A stretch of 64,000 bases of DNA from Candidatus Bathyarchaeota archaeon (GCA_018396675.1 JAGTQX010000010.1:123910-187909), one strand, 5' to 3'. Shown: positions 44,953-54,718, numbered from the stretch's first letter. Program-made: numbers and translations. Notes: generated from the letters alone by a model not told the origin.

Positions 44953-45354
44953 TCAGCCATGTTTTGCTCGTTCCATCATAACGCAGGCACCGTAAACCAC
45001 GTCGATACCGTTTTCTTCACAGAATCTGATTGCGTTCTCAGATTCTGAGCCTGGTTGCATCCACACTTTTGTGATTCCAAGTTTCTTGCAAGTCTTAACC
45101 ACAGTCTCGGTTACTTTAGGTGGAACGACAACATTAACAACATCTGGTTTTACCGGCAAATTTTCAATGCTTGGATAACATTTATCGCCCAAAATTTCTG
45201 GCGTATTAGGGTTTACAGCGTACACTCTATAACCCGCACTCTTAAGGTCCTTATAAACTTGATAACCATATTTTTTAGGGTCACGGCTTGCGCCAACTAC
45301 AGCAAAAACGTTTCGCTTATCCAAAAACGCCTTAATCAACTCCTTAGTTATCAT
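44953..45354 (-). CDS. CoA-binding protein (YccU-like)
   Basis: Rossmann protein with VFAVVGASRDPKKYGYQVYK and KVWMQPGSESENAIRFCEENG, the CoA-binding family signature; 133 residues is the usual size. ATG 45354 is preferred to the TTG at 45366. Function unknown in the family. Preceded by a 260-base intergenic region to mrp with no gene. Confidence 0.85.
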   Translation of the reverse strand: MITKELIKAFLDKRNVFAVVGASRDPKKYGYQVYKDLKSAGYRVYAVNPNTPEILGDKCYPSIENLPVKPDVVNVVVPPKVTETVVKTCKKLGITKVWMQPGSESENAIRFCEENGIDVVYGACVMMERAKHG

Positions 45355-45521
45355 TACCGCGCCCAACTATCACTATGCTTTTATGTTCAATAATGCCTTT
45401 ATGTGAAACCTATTATAAATGTTAACCCAGCTATATTCAAGTTAGACATTGAAAAGTTTTTATGGATAAAGCCTAAGTAATAGCAAATGTTCTTGTCCTC
45501 AACAGGTCATACAAATGGCGG

Positions 45522-46694
45522 TTGCATGGTTTGGGAAGAGATCTTCGCCTTGTGTTGTTAGGCGCTGCGCATTCTCTTAATCATTCGCTTTTCGCGATTG
45601 CTCCTCCGCTTCTAACACTCATAATGGCTGATTTAAACGCTTCAAAACAATCCATCGGGACAGTTTCCATGGTTGCCTCTTTCATTTACGGGTTTGGCGC
45701 CTTAGCAGGCGGGCCTTTGGGTGACAGAATAGGCGAAGTTAAAACAGTAATTTTTTTCCTTTTGTCTTCAGGAGTTTTCACTCTAATTATGTTTGCTGCC
45801 AGAGCTGCAAGCAGCATCTACCTTTTTGCTTTAGCTTTGATTTTGATGGCGATAGGCGCAAGTTTCTATCATCCTACGGCAAATTCGCTTATTTCAAAAA
45901 CTTTTGATCATGTTTCTGAAGCCATGGGCTTTCATGGAGTCGGTGGGACAATAGGCGTTGCCTTAACCCCGACAATCGCGTGGTTTGTAGGCTCGATTTT
46001 CGGCTGGCACATTGCTTTTGCAGTTTTCGGTGTACTTTGCATAATTCTTGCACTTTTGTTTATCAGAAAATTTGGATTGGGCAAGATGAAAAACATGCCT
46101 CGGACAGCAAACAGCAGCATAATTGACGCTTTCAAAATTCGTGAACTTTGGACGCTTTTAGTCTTTAACATTACGATTGGACTTTTTATGAAGGGCGTGG
46201 AGCTTTTCTTTCCGACGTACCTTCAAGAAAACCGCCAAGTTGACCCAATGTGGGCTTCTGTGGCATATACACTTGTTTTGTTTTTTGGCGTTCTAGGACA
46301 GTGGATTGGCGGAAAAACCGCAGACAAACATGGTTCAAAAAAAGTTTTGATCGTCGCGTCAGCATTTATATTTTTGGGGCTGCTTTCACTATTGTTAATT
46401 CCAGTCTATGTTGTTGGAATAGGCGTCTTCATTGTTCTTTATGGAATCTTTTTTTATGCGCATCAACCTGCATTAAATGCGCTTACTGGTTTCCTTTCGC
46501 CGGAAAATCAGCGTGGTGCAGTCTATGGAATATTCTTTTTTACATCGTTTGGGGTAGGCTCAATATCGCAGTTTATATCGGGATATTTGGCTGACTTGTA
46601 TGGGTTAGATTCAGCCTTTTACATGCTCACAGCATTCGCTGCGGCTGCATTCTTTCTGTCCTTGTGGCTTCCCTCAATAAGCCGACGGAAATAG
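45522..46694 (+). CDS. Major facilitator superfamily transporter
   Basis: Twelve predicted membrane segments in 390 residues with the loop 2-3 motif GGPLGDRIGEVKTVIF and the loop 8-9 counterpart GGKTADKHGSKKVLIV. FYHPTANSLISKTFD in the fifth helix is frequent in fosmidomycin-resistance-like members. TTG start. Substrate unknown. Confidence 0.83.
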   Translation: MHGLGRDLRLVLLGAAHSLNHSLFAIAPPLLTLIMADLNASKQSIGTVSMVASFIYGFGALAGGPLGDRIGEVKTVIFFLLSSGVFTLIMFAARAASSIYLFALALILMAIGASFYHPTANSLISKTFDHVSEAMGFHGVGGTIGVALTPTIAWFVGSIFGWHIAFAVFGVLCIILALLFIRKFGLGKMKNMPRTANSSIIDAFKIRELWTLLVFNITIGLFMKGVELFFPTYLQENRQVDPMWASVAYTLVLFFGVLGQWIGGKTADKHGSKKVLIVASAFIFLGLLSLLLIPVYVVGIGVFIVLYGIFFYAHQPALNALTGFLSPENQRGAVYGIFFFTSFGVGSISQFISGYLADLYGLDSAFYMLTAFAAAAFFLSLWLPSISRRK

Positions 46695-46718
46695 ACTTTG
46701 CGTGTCTGTACGCCTTTT

Positions 46719-48680
46719 TTAAGACATGAATATTGCCAGCAAATTGTAAGCTAATCCACCGACAAGAAGAGCTGCGGCTACGTCGATAATCGTTATTGCT
46801 AGCGCTTTTCTCCAGCCAAACTCTTTAAGCAATGCGGCAATTGTTGCTACGCATGGAATGTAAATCATCGTTACTATGGCGAAGACGATCATTTGCACGG
46901 CTGAAAGCGACTCTAACGGGATGAGTTCAGAAAGCAGTATTAGGGTTAATTCCTTGCGTAAAATTCCAAATATTAACGGGATTCCTGCTTCTGCTGGGAG
47001 TCCAAGCCATCCACTTATTAGTGGACGCGCGCCTGCTGTTATGTAATTCATGAAGCCTATTATATCTAGTGCAGTTATTGTGAGGCTTCCAACAATTATT
47101 ATTGGGAAGGCTATGTAAACGAAGTCCTTGGTTCTGCTCCATGTTTTAGTTAGAACAATTTTTAATGAAGGTTTTTTGTATGGGGGCATTTCCATTATTA
47201 GGCCGACGGGCTCTCCTGGCAAGGCTTTGAAGACTATTCTTCCCAGAATAAATATGAGAATTAAGTCGAAGGCGTAAAGAGCTAGAGCTACGTGTAATCC
47301 AACAAATCTCCCAACAAGTCCCAGAATAACAACCGTCCTAGCGGCGCATGGAATCAACGTAACAACAAACGCAGCTAGAAAACGTTCACGTTCAGTTTCC
47401 ATTATCTTGCATCCTATGCATGCTGGGACACTGCAACCGTATCCAATAATTAGTGGGATGAATGCTTTTCCATGTAAACCTATCTTGTGCATCAAATTAT
47501 CCATTAAAAATGCTGCGCGTGGCAGGTAGCCGCTGTCCTCAAGCAATGCTAAAATGATGTAGAACGGTATTATGTATGGTAACGCTATTGTTATTCCGGC
47601 GATTATTCCGCCAAGAATTCCTTTGTTGATTAGATTTGCTGTGGTGTTGTCTAGGAAATGTAGCAGCCAACTTTCAAAGTTGGATGAAAGTGCTCCGAAA
47701 AAGAGGTCAAGCGTTGCTGATAGTTGGCTGCCTCCAACAAAAATTAGTGTAAACATGCATAATATGATTATTGCTAAAATTGGGTAGCCTATCAGTTTGT
47801 GTGTTGTTAAGGAGTCAATCTTCTGTTCAAGGCTTATTCGCGGCGGCGCCTCAAAAACTGTAACTGCTTTTGCGATTTTGTTTGCGATTGTGTATCGTTC
47901 AGAGGCAAGTATCACTGGAGACGGTTCACCGTGAATTTTTTCTAGTTCTGCTGCGAGTTCTTCTGCATGCTCTAAAACTTCTGCTGCGCCCACATAGTTT
48001 TTCAACTTTCCGATTATGTCCGAGTCTTTTTCTAAAAGTTTTATGGCAACCCATCTTGCCGGGTAAACCTTGCAAATTTGCGGAAGCTTGTTTTCGACAA
48101 GTATTTGGAGTTCTTGCACTCTTTTTTCAACTTCTGCTCCAAACCTAACTTTTAAAGGTGCAAGTTTTCTTTCACCGTTTGCCACGGCGATGACTGTTGA
48201 TAAAAGCTCGGTCACTCCGCTTCCAGTTATGGCCACTGTGGGAATAACGGGCACGCCTAAAGCTTCCGAAAGTTTGTCAATGTTGATGCGTATGCCCTTT
48301 TTTGCTGCGAAATCCACTTGGTTTAAGTCAACTATTAATGGAGCTTCAAGTTCTAGGAGTTGTAGTGTAAAGTAGAGGTTACGTTCTAGTGCGGAAGCAT
48401 CAATTACATTTACTATTACGTCAGGTTTTTCCACAGCTATGTAATCTCTTGAAACAATTTCTTCCATTGAAAAAGTTGAAAGTGAGTATATGCCCGGCAA
48501 GTCAATGACTCTTATAGTGTAGCCCTTAAAGTGAAGTGTTCCTTCAGCTCTTTCAACGGTTTTGCCTGGCCAGTTTCCAACAACCTGATTTAAGCCTGTG
48601 AGCTGGTTGAATATTGCACTTTTGCCGACGTTCGCGTTTCCAGCAAGTGCTATGCGTAACTGTTTAGTCATGCGGCTCAT
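46719..48680 (-). CDS. feoB: Ferrous iron transporter B
   Basis: N-terminal G domain with GNANVGKSAIFNQLTG, DLPGIYSLS and NQVD, then the FeoB core with two Gate motifs (around YGCSVPACIGCKIM and IPLIFGILRKELTLIL). 653 residues, about ten helices. GTP-dependent Fe(II) uptake across the membrane. It overlaps feoA by 17 bases, so it is the last gene of a dtxR-feoA-feoB operon. Confidence 0.95.
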   Translation of the reverse strand: MSRMTKQLRIALAGNANVGKSAIFNQLTGLNQVVGNWPGKTVERAEGTLHFKGYTIRVIDLPGIYSLSTFSMEEIVSRDYIAVEKPDVIVNVIDASALERNLYFTLQLLELEAPLIVDLNQVDFAAKKGIRINIDKLSEALGVPVIPTVAITGSGVTELLSTVIAVANGERKLAPLKVRFGAEVEKRVQELQILVENKLPQICKVYPARWVAIKLLEKDSDIIGKLKNYVGAAEVLEHAEELAAELEKIHGEPSPVILASERYTIANKIAKAVTVFEAPPRISLEQKIDSLTTHKLIGYPILAIIILCMFTLIFVGGSQLSATLDLFFGALSSNFESWLLHFLDNTTANLINKGILGGIIAGITIALPYIIPFYIILALLEDSGYLPRAAFLMDNLMHKIGLHGKAFIPLIIGYGCSVPACIGCKIMETERERFLAAFVVTLIPCAARTVVILGLVGRFVGLHVALALYAFDLILIFILGRIVFKALPGEPVGLIMEMPPYKKPSLKIVLTKTWSRTKDFVYIAFPIIIVGSLTITALDIIGFMNYITAGARPLISGWLGLPAEAGIPLIFGILRKELTLILLSELIPLESLSAVQMIVFAIVTMIYIPCVATIAALLKEFGWRKALAITIIDVAAALLVGGLAYNLLAIFMS

Positions 48681-48969
48681 CTTTGAGTGGTTTTACTAGG
48701 ATTCTTGAGGCTACTCCACATCCAAGAGCGAGTGTGACGCTTCTAACTTCGATTTCGACTGGTCCGTTGAAGGGGCATTTTCTGATAAGTTTGATTTCTA
48801 CGCCGGGGGTTAGCCCCATTTCTGCTAATCTTCTAACAAGCCCAAAACCTCCGGACGCTCTGACTATTACTGCTTTTTCACCCTCAGCAAGCTCGGTGAG
48901 GACACTTAATCCGTTTGCGTCAACACTCACCTTTTTCTTGTTTAATCCTCTTCGTCTGCGTCTAATCAT
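48664..48969 (-). CDS. feoA: FeoA-like protein
   Basis: SH3-like FeoA domain with LTELAEGEKAVIVRASGG and RRLAEMGLTPGVEIKLI; 101 residues with a basic N-terminal tail (RRRRRGLNKKK). Overlaps the regulator by 8 bases at its start. Cytosolic partner of FeoB. Confidence 0.9.
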   Translation of the reverse strand: MIRRRRRGLNKKKVSVDANGLSVLTELAEGEKAVIVRASGGFGLVRRLAEMGLTPGVEIKLIRKCPFNGPVEIEVRSVTLALGCGVASRILVKPLKDEPHD

Positions 48970-49639
48970 GATGCTTTTTTTCTCCTGTATTTTTAACCCA
49001 TATATGCGATGCTTCCGCGCGACTCAGCGTCTGTTCTTTTCCGGCTACGCATAGAATGATGATTTTCTCTTTTCGTTTAACTATGTGTACCGAAGTGTTC
49101 GGCCTTATCCCTTTTCTTGCTAGTACTGCGAGTTTGTCACGTTTTTCATCGACGATTTTTACAACAAGAAGAGTTCTGTCCGGAGGGGCTTCCGTGAGTG
49201 GAAAGCTTTCAACTTCATCTATTTCGCCGTTTTCAGTTGGTATGGGATTTCCATGAGGGCAGAATTTTGGATAGCCAAGGCGACGTTCCAACAGTGCGAG
49301 CACATCTTCTGTCAAAGCGTGTTCAAGTTTACATGCGCTTTCGTGTACGTTGCTCCATTCAGCTTCCAGAATGTCTGTAAGCAGTCTCTCTGCGAGTCTA
49401 TGCCGCCTTATAACGTTTAGAGCTATTTTTTCACCTTTCGAAGTAAGCTTTACACCCTTATATGGAGTGTGCTCCACCAAACCGTGTTTTTCTAAATGCG
49501 TAATTGTGTTTGTTATTGAGCCTGGCACAACGTTCAGTTCTCGCGCTAACTCACTTGTTCTAGCGGCACCGCTTCTTTTTTGAAGCTTGTAAATCGCTTC
49601 AACGTATTCTTCTGCTTCTTGCGAAAGCGTTAAGCTCAA
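48962..49639 (-). CDS. DtxR/MntR-family iron-dependent regulator
   Basis: Winged helix (EYVEAIYKLQKRSGAARTSE, then VTHLEKHGLVEHTPYKG-like wing) followed by the dimerisation domain with ERLLTDILEAEWSNVHESAC and EDVLALLERRLGYP, and a C-terminal SH3-like domain. TTG start. It heads the feo operon, and a 7-2-7 palindrome 18 bases upstream is the probable operator. Metal-loaded protein would repress uptake. Confidence 0.9.
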   Translation of the reverse strand: MSLTLSQEAEEYVEAIYKLQKRSGAARTSELARELNVVPGSITNTITHLEKHGLVEHTPYKGVKLTSKGEKIALNVIRRHRLAERLLTDILEAEWSNVHESACKLEHALTEDVLALLERRLGYPKFCPHGNPIPTENGEIDEVESFPLTEAPPDRTLLVVKIVDEKRDKLAVLARKGIRPNTSVHIVKRKEKIIILCVAGKEQTLSRAEASHIWVKNTGEKKHHD

Positions 49640-49656
49640 TCAATGCTCACCTAAAT

Positions 49657-49672
49657 TTACGAGCACTCGTAA
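49657..49672. promoter_or_regulatory. Palindromic operator of the dtxR-feoAB operon
   Basis: TTACGAGCACTCGTAA has perfect 7-base arms (TTACGAG/CTCGTAA) around CA. It lies 18 bases before the dtxR start, overlapping the likely transcription start, a position suited to repression. Sequence differs from the bacterial DtxR consensus, so the assignment rests on position and symmetry. Confidence 0.6.
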
Positions 49673-50120
49673 TTTAAGCATAACCGCAAGTTTAAACCTT
49701 TCGGAAAACCGAAAACAAACGAACCTTATATAATCATAAAGCCAAAAGCGTTTCAACAATTCTGCTTGCCAAGTTAATAAAAAATTCTAATGTTCAGACC
49801 ATGTTTAAACAATCATTCTAATCAGCAAACTCATAATTTCTATGTGTCCACTCGTTCTTTTACCACACGTAAAAAATACGAAACGTAATTTTTTAACTTA
49901 AGCATGTTAAAAACTTTTATCTAGAAAACCAATTGAATGTTTGGAAATGTTTAAACAGGGCTAATCCACACGCTTTAAACATACATCTATTTCCGAAGGG
50001 TAACAAGCTGATGTTTCACATAAAAATTTTGCCACATCATGACTGCCACTAGGATTGTTAGAATCTGAGGGAAATACTTATTGAATAACACGATGTCTAA
50101 AGTATAGGCATGTGTCAGTG
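49673..50120. other. Intergenic region without a supportable gene
   Basis: AT-rich stretch between the iron regulator and the DUF3795 remnant. GTTTAAAC-like and GTTTAAA motifs recur (49802-49808, 49951-49956). Short open frames on both strands have no recognisable product. A small RNA cannot be excluded. Confidence 0.4.
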
Positions 50121-50401
50121 ATGACCTTTCTTGAGAAGGCTGGTTTCTGCGGGGATTACTTTGGAAAATGCCCAAACTATCCACAAAAATCGGGGGATGT
50201 TTTTCCTCAGATAAAAAGGACTGCCATTTTGTCAAGTGCTGCCTAAACAGGGAAATTGAGAATTTTGGATTCTGCCTAGAATTGAGTGAATTCTGTCCGG
50301 ACGATAGACCTGAATGCCCACAAGGTTATCGCCTTGAAAACTTGCGAATTCGCCGCGTCATAAGGACAGAGGCTTGGCTCAAGTTACAGCAAAAGAAATG
50401 A
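50121..50401 (+). pseudogene. DUF3795 protein gene broken by a frameshift
   Basis: Frame 1 from ATG 50121 reads MTFLEKAGFCGDYFGKCPNY, the usual opening of a DUF3795 Cys-rich protein, and stops at about 50250. A second frame entered near 50185-50205 continues DCHFVKCCLNREIENFGFCL and ends PQGYRLENLRIRRVIRTEAW, the matching C-terminal half. The change of frame falls at CAAAAATCGGGGGA, two homopolymer runs. Either a recent mutation, an assembly error or a programmed shift. Confidence 0.55.
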
Positions 50402-50470
50402 GATAAATGACCAAAGCACCGGTGACAAAAGTACTAGTGAAATAAAAACGAAAAAAGATAGTGGTGAATA

Positions 50471-50899
50471 TTATTGGTTTGTTTCTCCGATTACTTGGAT
50501 TATGATTGTTCTTCGTCTTGGATGTACGTCAGTTTCGACGAAAACAAGCGATTGCCATGTCCCAAACTCTATTTTTCCATCAACTATCGGCAAGGTCTTG
50601 TCCGGCGGAAGTAAAACTGACCTCAAATGTGAATGTGCATTAGAAGGATGCGTGTATCTTCCGTCTTTGGGGATTAGATGTTCGAGAAAGTTGCGAATGT
50701 CACTTAACAAGCCATACTCGTTTTCAGTCAAAATTAGCACTCCAGTGGCATGAGGAGCAAAAACGTGCACTATACCGTTTCTTATTCCCGACTGTGCAAC
50801 AACTTCTTGAACCTTGTCGGTTAAATCTACAAATTCAATTTCGCCTTTAGTTGAAAAACTAACCGTGGCGTTAAAAACCTTAAAACCTGTCAAAGCCAT
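50471..50899 (-). CDS. YjbQ/UPF0047 family protein
   Basis: Conserved core HVFAPHATGVLILTENE, HSHLRSVLLPPDKTLPI and WQSLVFVETDVHPRRRTIII, with three conserved His/Glu/His residues. 142 residues, the usual size. Members show side thiamine phosphate synthase activity but the physiological role is uncertain. Followed downstream by no partner; upstream gene is a GNAT acetyltransferase 17 bases away. Confidence 0.9.
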   Translation of the reverse strand: MALTGFKVFNATVSFSTKGEIEFVDLTDKVQEVVAQSGIRNGIVHVFAPHATGVLILTENEYGLLSDIRNFLEHLIPKDGRYTHPSNAHSHLRSVLLPPDKTLPIVDGKIEFGTWQSLVFVETDVHPRRRTIIIQVIGETNQ

Positions 50900-50915
50900 T
50901 ACGCTCCTTTCAAGA

Positions 50916-51464
50916 CTATTCCAGTATCTTCGTCATCAATATTTCGTCTATGTAATCGCCATCTTTGAAAAATTTTTTTGGAATCCGTCCAGTCTCAACG
51001 AAACCCATTTTTCTGTAAAGATTCATGGCAGTTTGATTACTTGCGAACACGGATAAAGTTAAGACTTTCAAGCCGACTTTTCTAGCATGCTCCTCTAAAG
51101 CTTTCATCATTTCGGTTCCTATGCCTACGCCTCTAAATCCCTTTTTGATTGCTATGCCAATGACGCCTACATGCCGCGAATAACCTGGGCGTCTCATAAT
51201 TTCGGAGTTAGCCACTAAATGTCCGTCAACCTCAGCAGCAACAGTAAAGATTTCGCCTTTCTCTTGAGTAGCCAAAACCCTGGAAAGCCACTCAATTTCT
51301 TCCATCCTCGAAACCTTTTCGGTTCTAATGATGTTTGCGCCTTCCTCAACAAGAGAGTTTATATAATCTAGCAAGTCGTCCAGGTCTTCCCATTTCAGGG
51401 TTCGCAAGATTACTCTGCGGCCGTCCTTTGCAATAAATTCGCGAATGACTTCTCCAGTTTTCAT
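50916..51464 (-). CDS. GNAT family N-acetyltransferase
   Basis: Core VGVIGIAIKKGFRGVGIGTE (about residue 95) and LTLSVFASNQTAMNLYRKMG are the RimI-like acetyl-CoA motifs. I start it at ATG 51464 (182 residues); the frame to 51623 reads through non-homologous sequence and the repeat at 51512. Likely co-transcribed with the YjbQ gene. Substrate unknown. Confidence 0.8.
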   Translation of the reverse strand: MKTGEVIREFIAKDGRRVILRTLKWEDLDDLLDYINSLVEEGANIIRTEKVSRMEEIEWLSRVLATQEKGEIFTVAAEVDGHLVANSEIMRRPGYSRHVGVIGIAIKKGFRGVGIGTEMMKALEEHARKVGLKVLTLSVFASNQTAMNLYRKMGFVETGRIPKKFFKDGDYIDEILMTKILE

Positions 51465-51511
51465 AGCCCTAAAAATATGCGGCAGCGTCAAATATACCTT
51501 TCCAAAGCTTG

Positions 51512-51545
51512 CTGAAAAGTGATTTTGGTTGATGCTTTTGTATAC
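51512..51545 (+). repeat. 34-bp dispersed repeat, copy 1
   Basis: Begins CTGAAAAGTGATTTTGG and ends TTTTGTATAC. The reverse complement occurs without a mismatch at 55274-55307. Also, 51530-51547 is the exact inverse of 51833-51850. It lies 47 bases upstream of the GNAT start, in the same orientation relative to that gene as copy 2 has to the eL33 gene. Confidence 0.85.
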
Positions 51546-52405
51546 CGCTGTTCTGTGTTTAGTCTCCTGGAAAATGCTGGTGAAACATAAATTTGCCATG
51601 TAATACCATAACAACCATAACAACCAAACCGTAAAAATTGAACATTAAAAAACGCAAAACATCACACATTTAGCCTACAGTAACCAATGCAACGTTGCAC
51701 ATTTGCAGAAAATAACGTTGAAAAAAGCCTTTTTCTGCATGAGTCGATTTTGCATTTTTTGAAGCGTGGTGAAACGCAGAAAGAAGCAGAGAACCAACAG
51801 CAAACAGCAAAAATGCAAATTGCTTTTGGGAACGGTATACAAAAGCATCACCCTGAGTAAGCGTAAAAGCGTGCTGAAAAGGCTGAAGAGTTGCCAATGC
51901 ACAAACTTTGCCTTTTTCAACTGGAAAAAACCTTTTTTCTCACACGACTGCCCGCAGTGTGGTATTGCATCAGATTCTCTACGAAACATTGTTAAGGCTT
52001 CGAAATTCTCGAAGGTTTAACGAAGGTTTAGGGATTTGCTTGGCATGGAGATTTTCGTCGGTTTCTTTAGGAAGCAACGGTGAAGTCCATGGGTTAGGTT
52101 TAACGGTGCAGTTAAAAACCCGTAAAAAGGCTTATTTTTAATTTCGGAGCCGTAAAAAAGCTTTTCTGCTTTGTGTTTTAGCTTCAAAAAATCGGTGCCA
52201 GCGGCTTGTTACGCCTTCACGTGGTTTCGAAAGATTTATTTTCTTTTTATTGGCTTTTTCGGCTATTTTTTGGTTTTTATCCGAAAAGGAGGCTTTCGGC
52301 TGTCGAAAAATTTGAGGCATGTTATTGGTTTTTGCATATTGTTGTTTTTGAAATAACCGCTATAATAATTCATGAGATGGTGTTTGTTGAGGGTGTGGTG
52401 AAGGC
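51546..52405. other. Gene-poor region upstream of lonB
   Basis: About 860 bases without a convincing gene. It holds a partial repeat (51833-51850), a short open frame at 51766-52020 with a single CPQC pair but otherwise composition-driven residues, and near-repeats such as CCGTAAAAAGGC (about 52118) and CCGTAAAAAAGC (about 52150), and a tandem CGAAGGTTTA (52010 onwards). It looks like decayed or mobile-element-derived sequence. Confidence 0.45.
51833..51850 (-). repeat. Partial copy of the 34-bp repeat
   Basis: CGGTATACAAAAGCATCA is an exact inverse match to 51530-51547. Beyond it the similarity stops (CCCTGAG instead of ACCAAAATC). With copy 1 it frames a segment of about 340 bases that would have the form of a small inverted-repeat element. 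Confidence 0.7.
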
Positions 52406-54649
52406 GTGTCTGTGGACTATTTTGGCAACGAAGTTGAAATACTCGAGAGAAAGGTCAACGGCAGAAAAGTTAAGGTAAAATGGGATTGGGGCAAGTTCAA
52501 AAGCACAGAAGGTTTCCCAGTTGACGACAACTTGATAAACTGGGTTATTGGACAAGACCAAGCATTAAGCGAGTGTTTCCTATGTCTAGACGAGTGGGTC
52601 CACAAACTTAAGTGGCTGGAAAACACAAAATGGTACGAAAGCTGGAGCAGCCCAGACAAGCCGAAACCCTCGGCCAAAACCATCATAAGCCCCGGACCAT
52701 ATTTGCTTCTTTTAGGAGACCCGGGCACTGGCAAGTCACTTCTTGGAAGAGCGCTTTCTGAAAAGCTAACTCAAGTTTACAAAGAAAATGGCATAAAACT
52801 TTTTGATGTCTTATGCTGGAAGAATCCGGCTATTCCAAGTCAGCCTAGAATATCCATTCACGAGGCTGGAGAAGGAAAAAAGATACTTCAGAGAGAGCAA
52901 CTTAAAGAGCTTAAGCGCAAGTTCGTCACCAAAGTTGGACTAAAAGCCCTTCAAATTTTCCTAATACTTATGGGCTTACTTCTGATGGCTTTAGGATTTT
53001 ACTTCATGTACCAAGCTTGGCAGACTTGGAATCAGAACCCTGCTTTTCTAGGTGCGACACTGCAGGAATATTACGACTACAACTTTACAAGCTATTTTAT
53101 AGACAAAATCGTAAGCTTCGTTCCATTAACGTTTATTCCAGGTGGAAGTCTAATCTTCTTCGGCGTCTTCATCTGGTGGTTCACGCGGCTTGGCGGATTA
53201 GGCTCAATGAAAGGCATAAGTGGAGCACAACAAAGCGACATACCAAAACTTATAGTTGACAACAGTTCAGGTCATGCACCATTTGTTGATGCGACAGGCC
53301 ACAGAAGCGCTCAACTCTTCGGTTCAATAGCGTGGGACCCATACCAAACTGGCGGGTTAGGTACGCCTGAACACCAAAGAGTAACAGCCGGCGACGTTCA
53401 CAGGGCTTCACTAGGCATACTTTACATTGACGAAATCAAAAACCTTGACCCTGAAGAGGCTGTCACTCTTTTAACAGTTTTAGAAGACGGCCAATTACCA
53501 ATAACTCTGCGTGGAAGGTGGCACGGCGGAGACACGGCAGCTATGGCTGTTTCAACCGAGCCCGCTCCGGCAGTAACGTTCCTAGTAGGTGCTGGAAACT
53601 TTGATAGCATAAATCAGATTCACCCGGCTTTAATGGATAGGATTTACGGTTACGGCAAAGTTGTGAGAATGAATAATGATATGCCCAACACTTTAGAGAA
53701 CAGGCGGAAATACGTGCAGTTCATAGCCCAAGAAGTAAAACGCTTCAACCTTATACCCTTCAGCAGAGAAGCATGCGAAGAAATAGTTGAGGAAGGCCGC
53801 AGAAGAAGCAACAAAAAAGATGCTTTAACGACGCGTTTCAGGCCTTTAATCTCAATAATAAAGACGGCTGCCACACTAGCCATGAACGAAGGATGCAAAA
53901 CCGTTGAAAGACGCCATGTTCGCGAGGCGATAGAAAACCATTGCAAAACAATTCAGAGACAAATACTTGAACACGAGATGAACGAGAGAGGCAAACTTCT
54001 TGAAATAAAACCAGAAGGCGCCAAACTTGGACAAATTTACGGCTTGGCAGTGGTTCGAGATCCATACAGTGGTGAAATGACTGGCAGCGTCCTCAGCGTT
54101 AAAGCAAACATGGTTAGACGAGACGAGCTTCCAAGAAACTATCCGATTAAGGGATACTATAAAGTGACCGGCGTAGCTAAGGGACAGAGTTTTATAGCAG
54201 ACAGCATAGCCAAAGTGCGCAGTGTAATTCTCCAAAAATATGGCATAGACATAGCCCAAGACTATTTAACACACATAGACTTCGCCCAATCCTACGGTGT
54301 AGACGGCCCATCAGCAGGCGTAACAATGGCGATACTCTTATGCTCGCTTATCGAAGGAAAACCCATAAGACAGGATGTGGCAGTCACAGGCGAAATAAAT
54401 CTAGGCGTAGGCGACACAATACAGGTAACTGCTGTAGGCGGAGTCTACGAGAAAATTAAAGCTGCTGAGGCTTGGGGATTCAAGAAAGTTGTAATTCCTA
54501 AAAAGAATTTTGAACATTCAATAGACGTAAGAGACTACAAAATTGAGGTTGTACCCGCTGCTACATTGGAGGACTATTTGAAAGAGTGCCTTGTTGAAAA
54601 GCCCACAATCAAGGTTCCAATACAAACTCACAGAAAACCTAAATTTTAA
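52406..54649 (+). CDS. lonB: Membrane-bound archaeal Lon protease
   Basis: AAA+ protease of 747 residues. Walker A LLGDPGTGKSLLGRALSE near residue 108, two membrane helices inserted in the AAA+ domain (about residues 180-205 and 235-258), Walker B LGILYIDEIKN, and the C-terminal Ser-Lys protease with GVDGPSAGVTMAI and the Lys in GGVYEKIKAAEAWG. Degrades misfolded proteins, including membrane ones. GTG start; hjc follows closely. Confidence 0.95.
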   Translation: MSVDYFGNEVEILERKVNGRKVKVKWDWGKFKSTEGFPVDDNLINWVIGQDQALSECFLCLDEWVHKLKWLENTKWYESWSSPDKPKPSAKTIISPGPYLLLLGDPGTGKSLLGRALSEKLTQVYKENGIKLFDVLCWKNPAIPSQPRISIHEAGEGKKILQREQLKELKRKFVTKVGLKALQIFLILMGLLLMALGFYFMYQAWQTWNQNPAFLGATLQEYYDYNFTSYFIDKIVSFVPLTFIPGGSLIFFGVFIWWFTRLGGLGSMKGISGAQQSDIPKLIVDNSSGHAPFVDATGHRSAQLFGSIAWDPYQTGGLGTPEHQRVTAGDVHRASLGILYIDEIKNLDPEEAVTLLTVLEDGQLPITLRGRWHGGDTAAMAVSTEPAPAVTFLVGAGNFDSINQIHPALMDRIYGYGKVVRMNNDMPNTLENRRKYVQFIAQEVKRFNLIPFSREACEEIVEEGRRRSNKKDALTTRFRPLISIIKTAATLAMNEGCKTVERRHVREAIENHCKTIQRQILEHEMNERGKLLEIKPEGAKLGQIYGLAVVRDPYSGEMTGSVLSVKANMVRRDELPRNYPIKGYYKVTGVAKGQSFIADSIAKVRSVILQKYGIDIAQDYLTHIDFAQSYGVDGPSAGVTMAILLCSLIEGKPIRQDVAVTGEINLGVGDTIQVTAVGGVYEKIKAAEAWGFKKVVIPKKNFEHSIDVRDYKIEVVPAATLEDYLKECLVEKPTIKVPIQTHRKPKF

Positions 54650-54718
54650 GAAATGCCAGAGTGCACAACAGCTTTAACCACACCCTCTATATATTTTGAG
54701 TTTGAAGTGACAAAACTG

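Noticed and set aside
51766..52020. Frame with CPQCG resembling the end of a TnpB-like transposase
   Set aside because: Only one CxxC pair, no catalytic residues and biased composition; not enough to call an insertion sequence.
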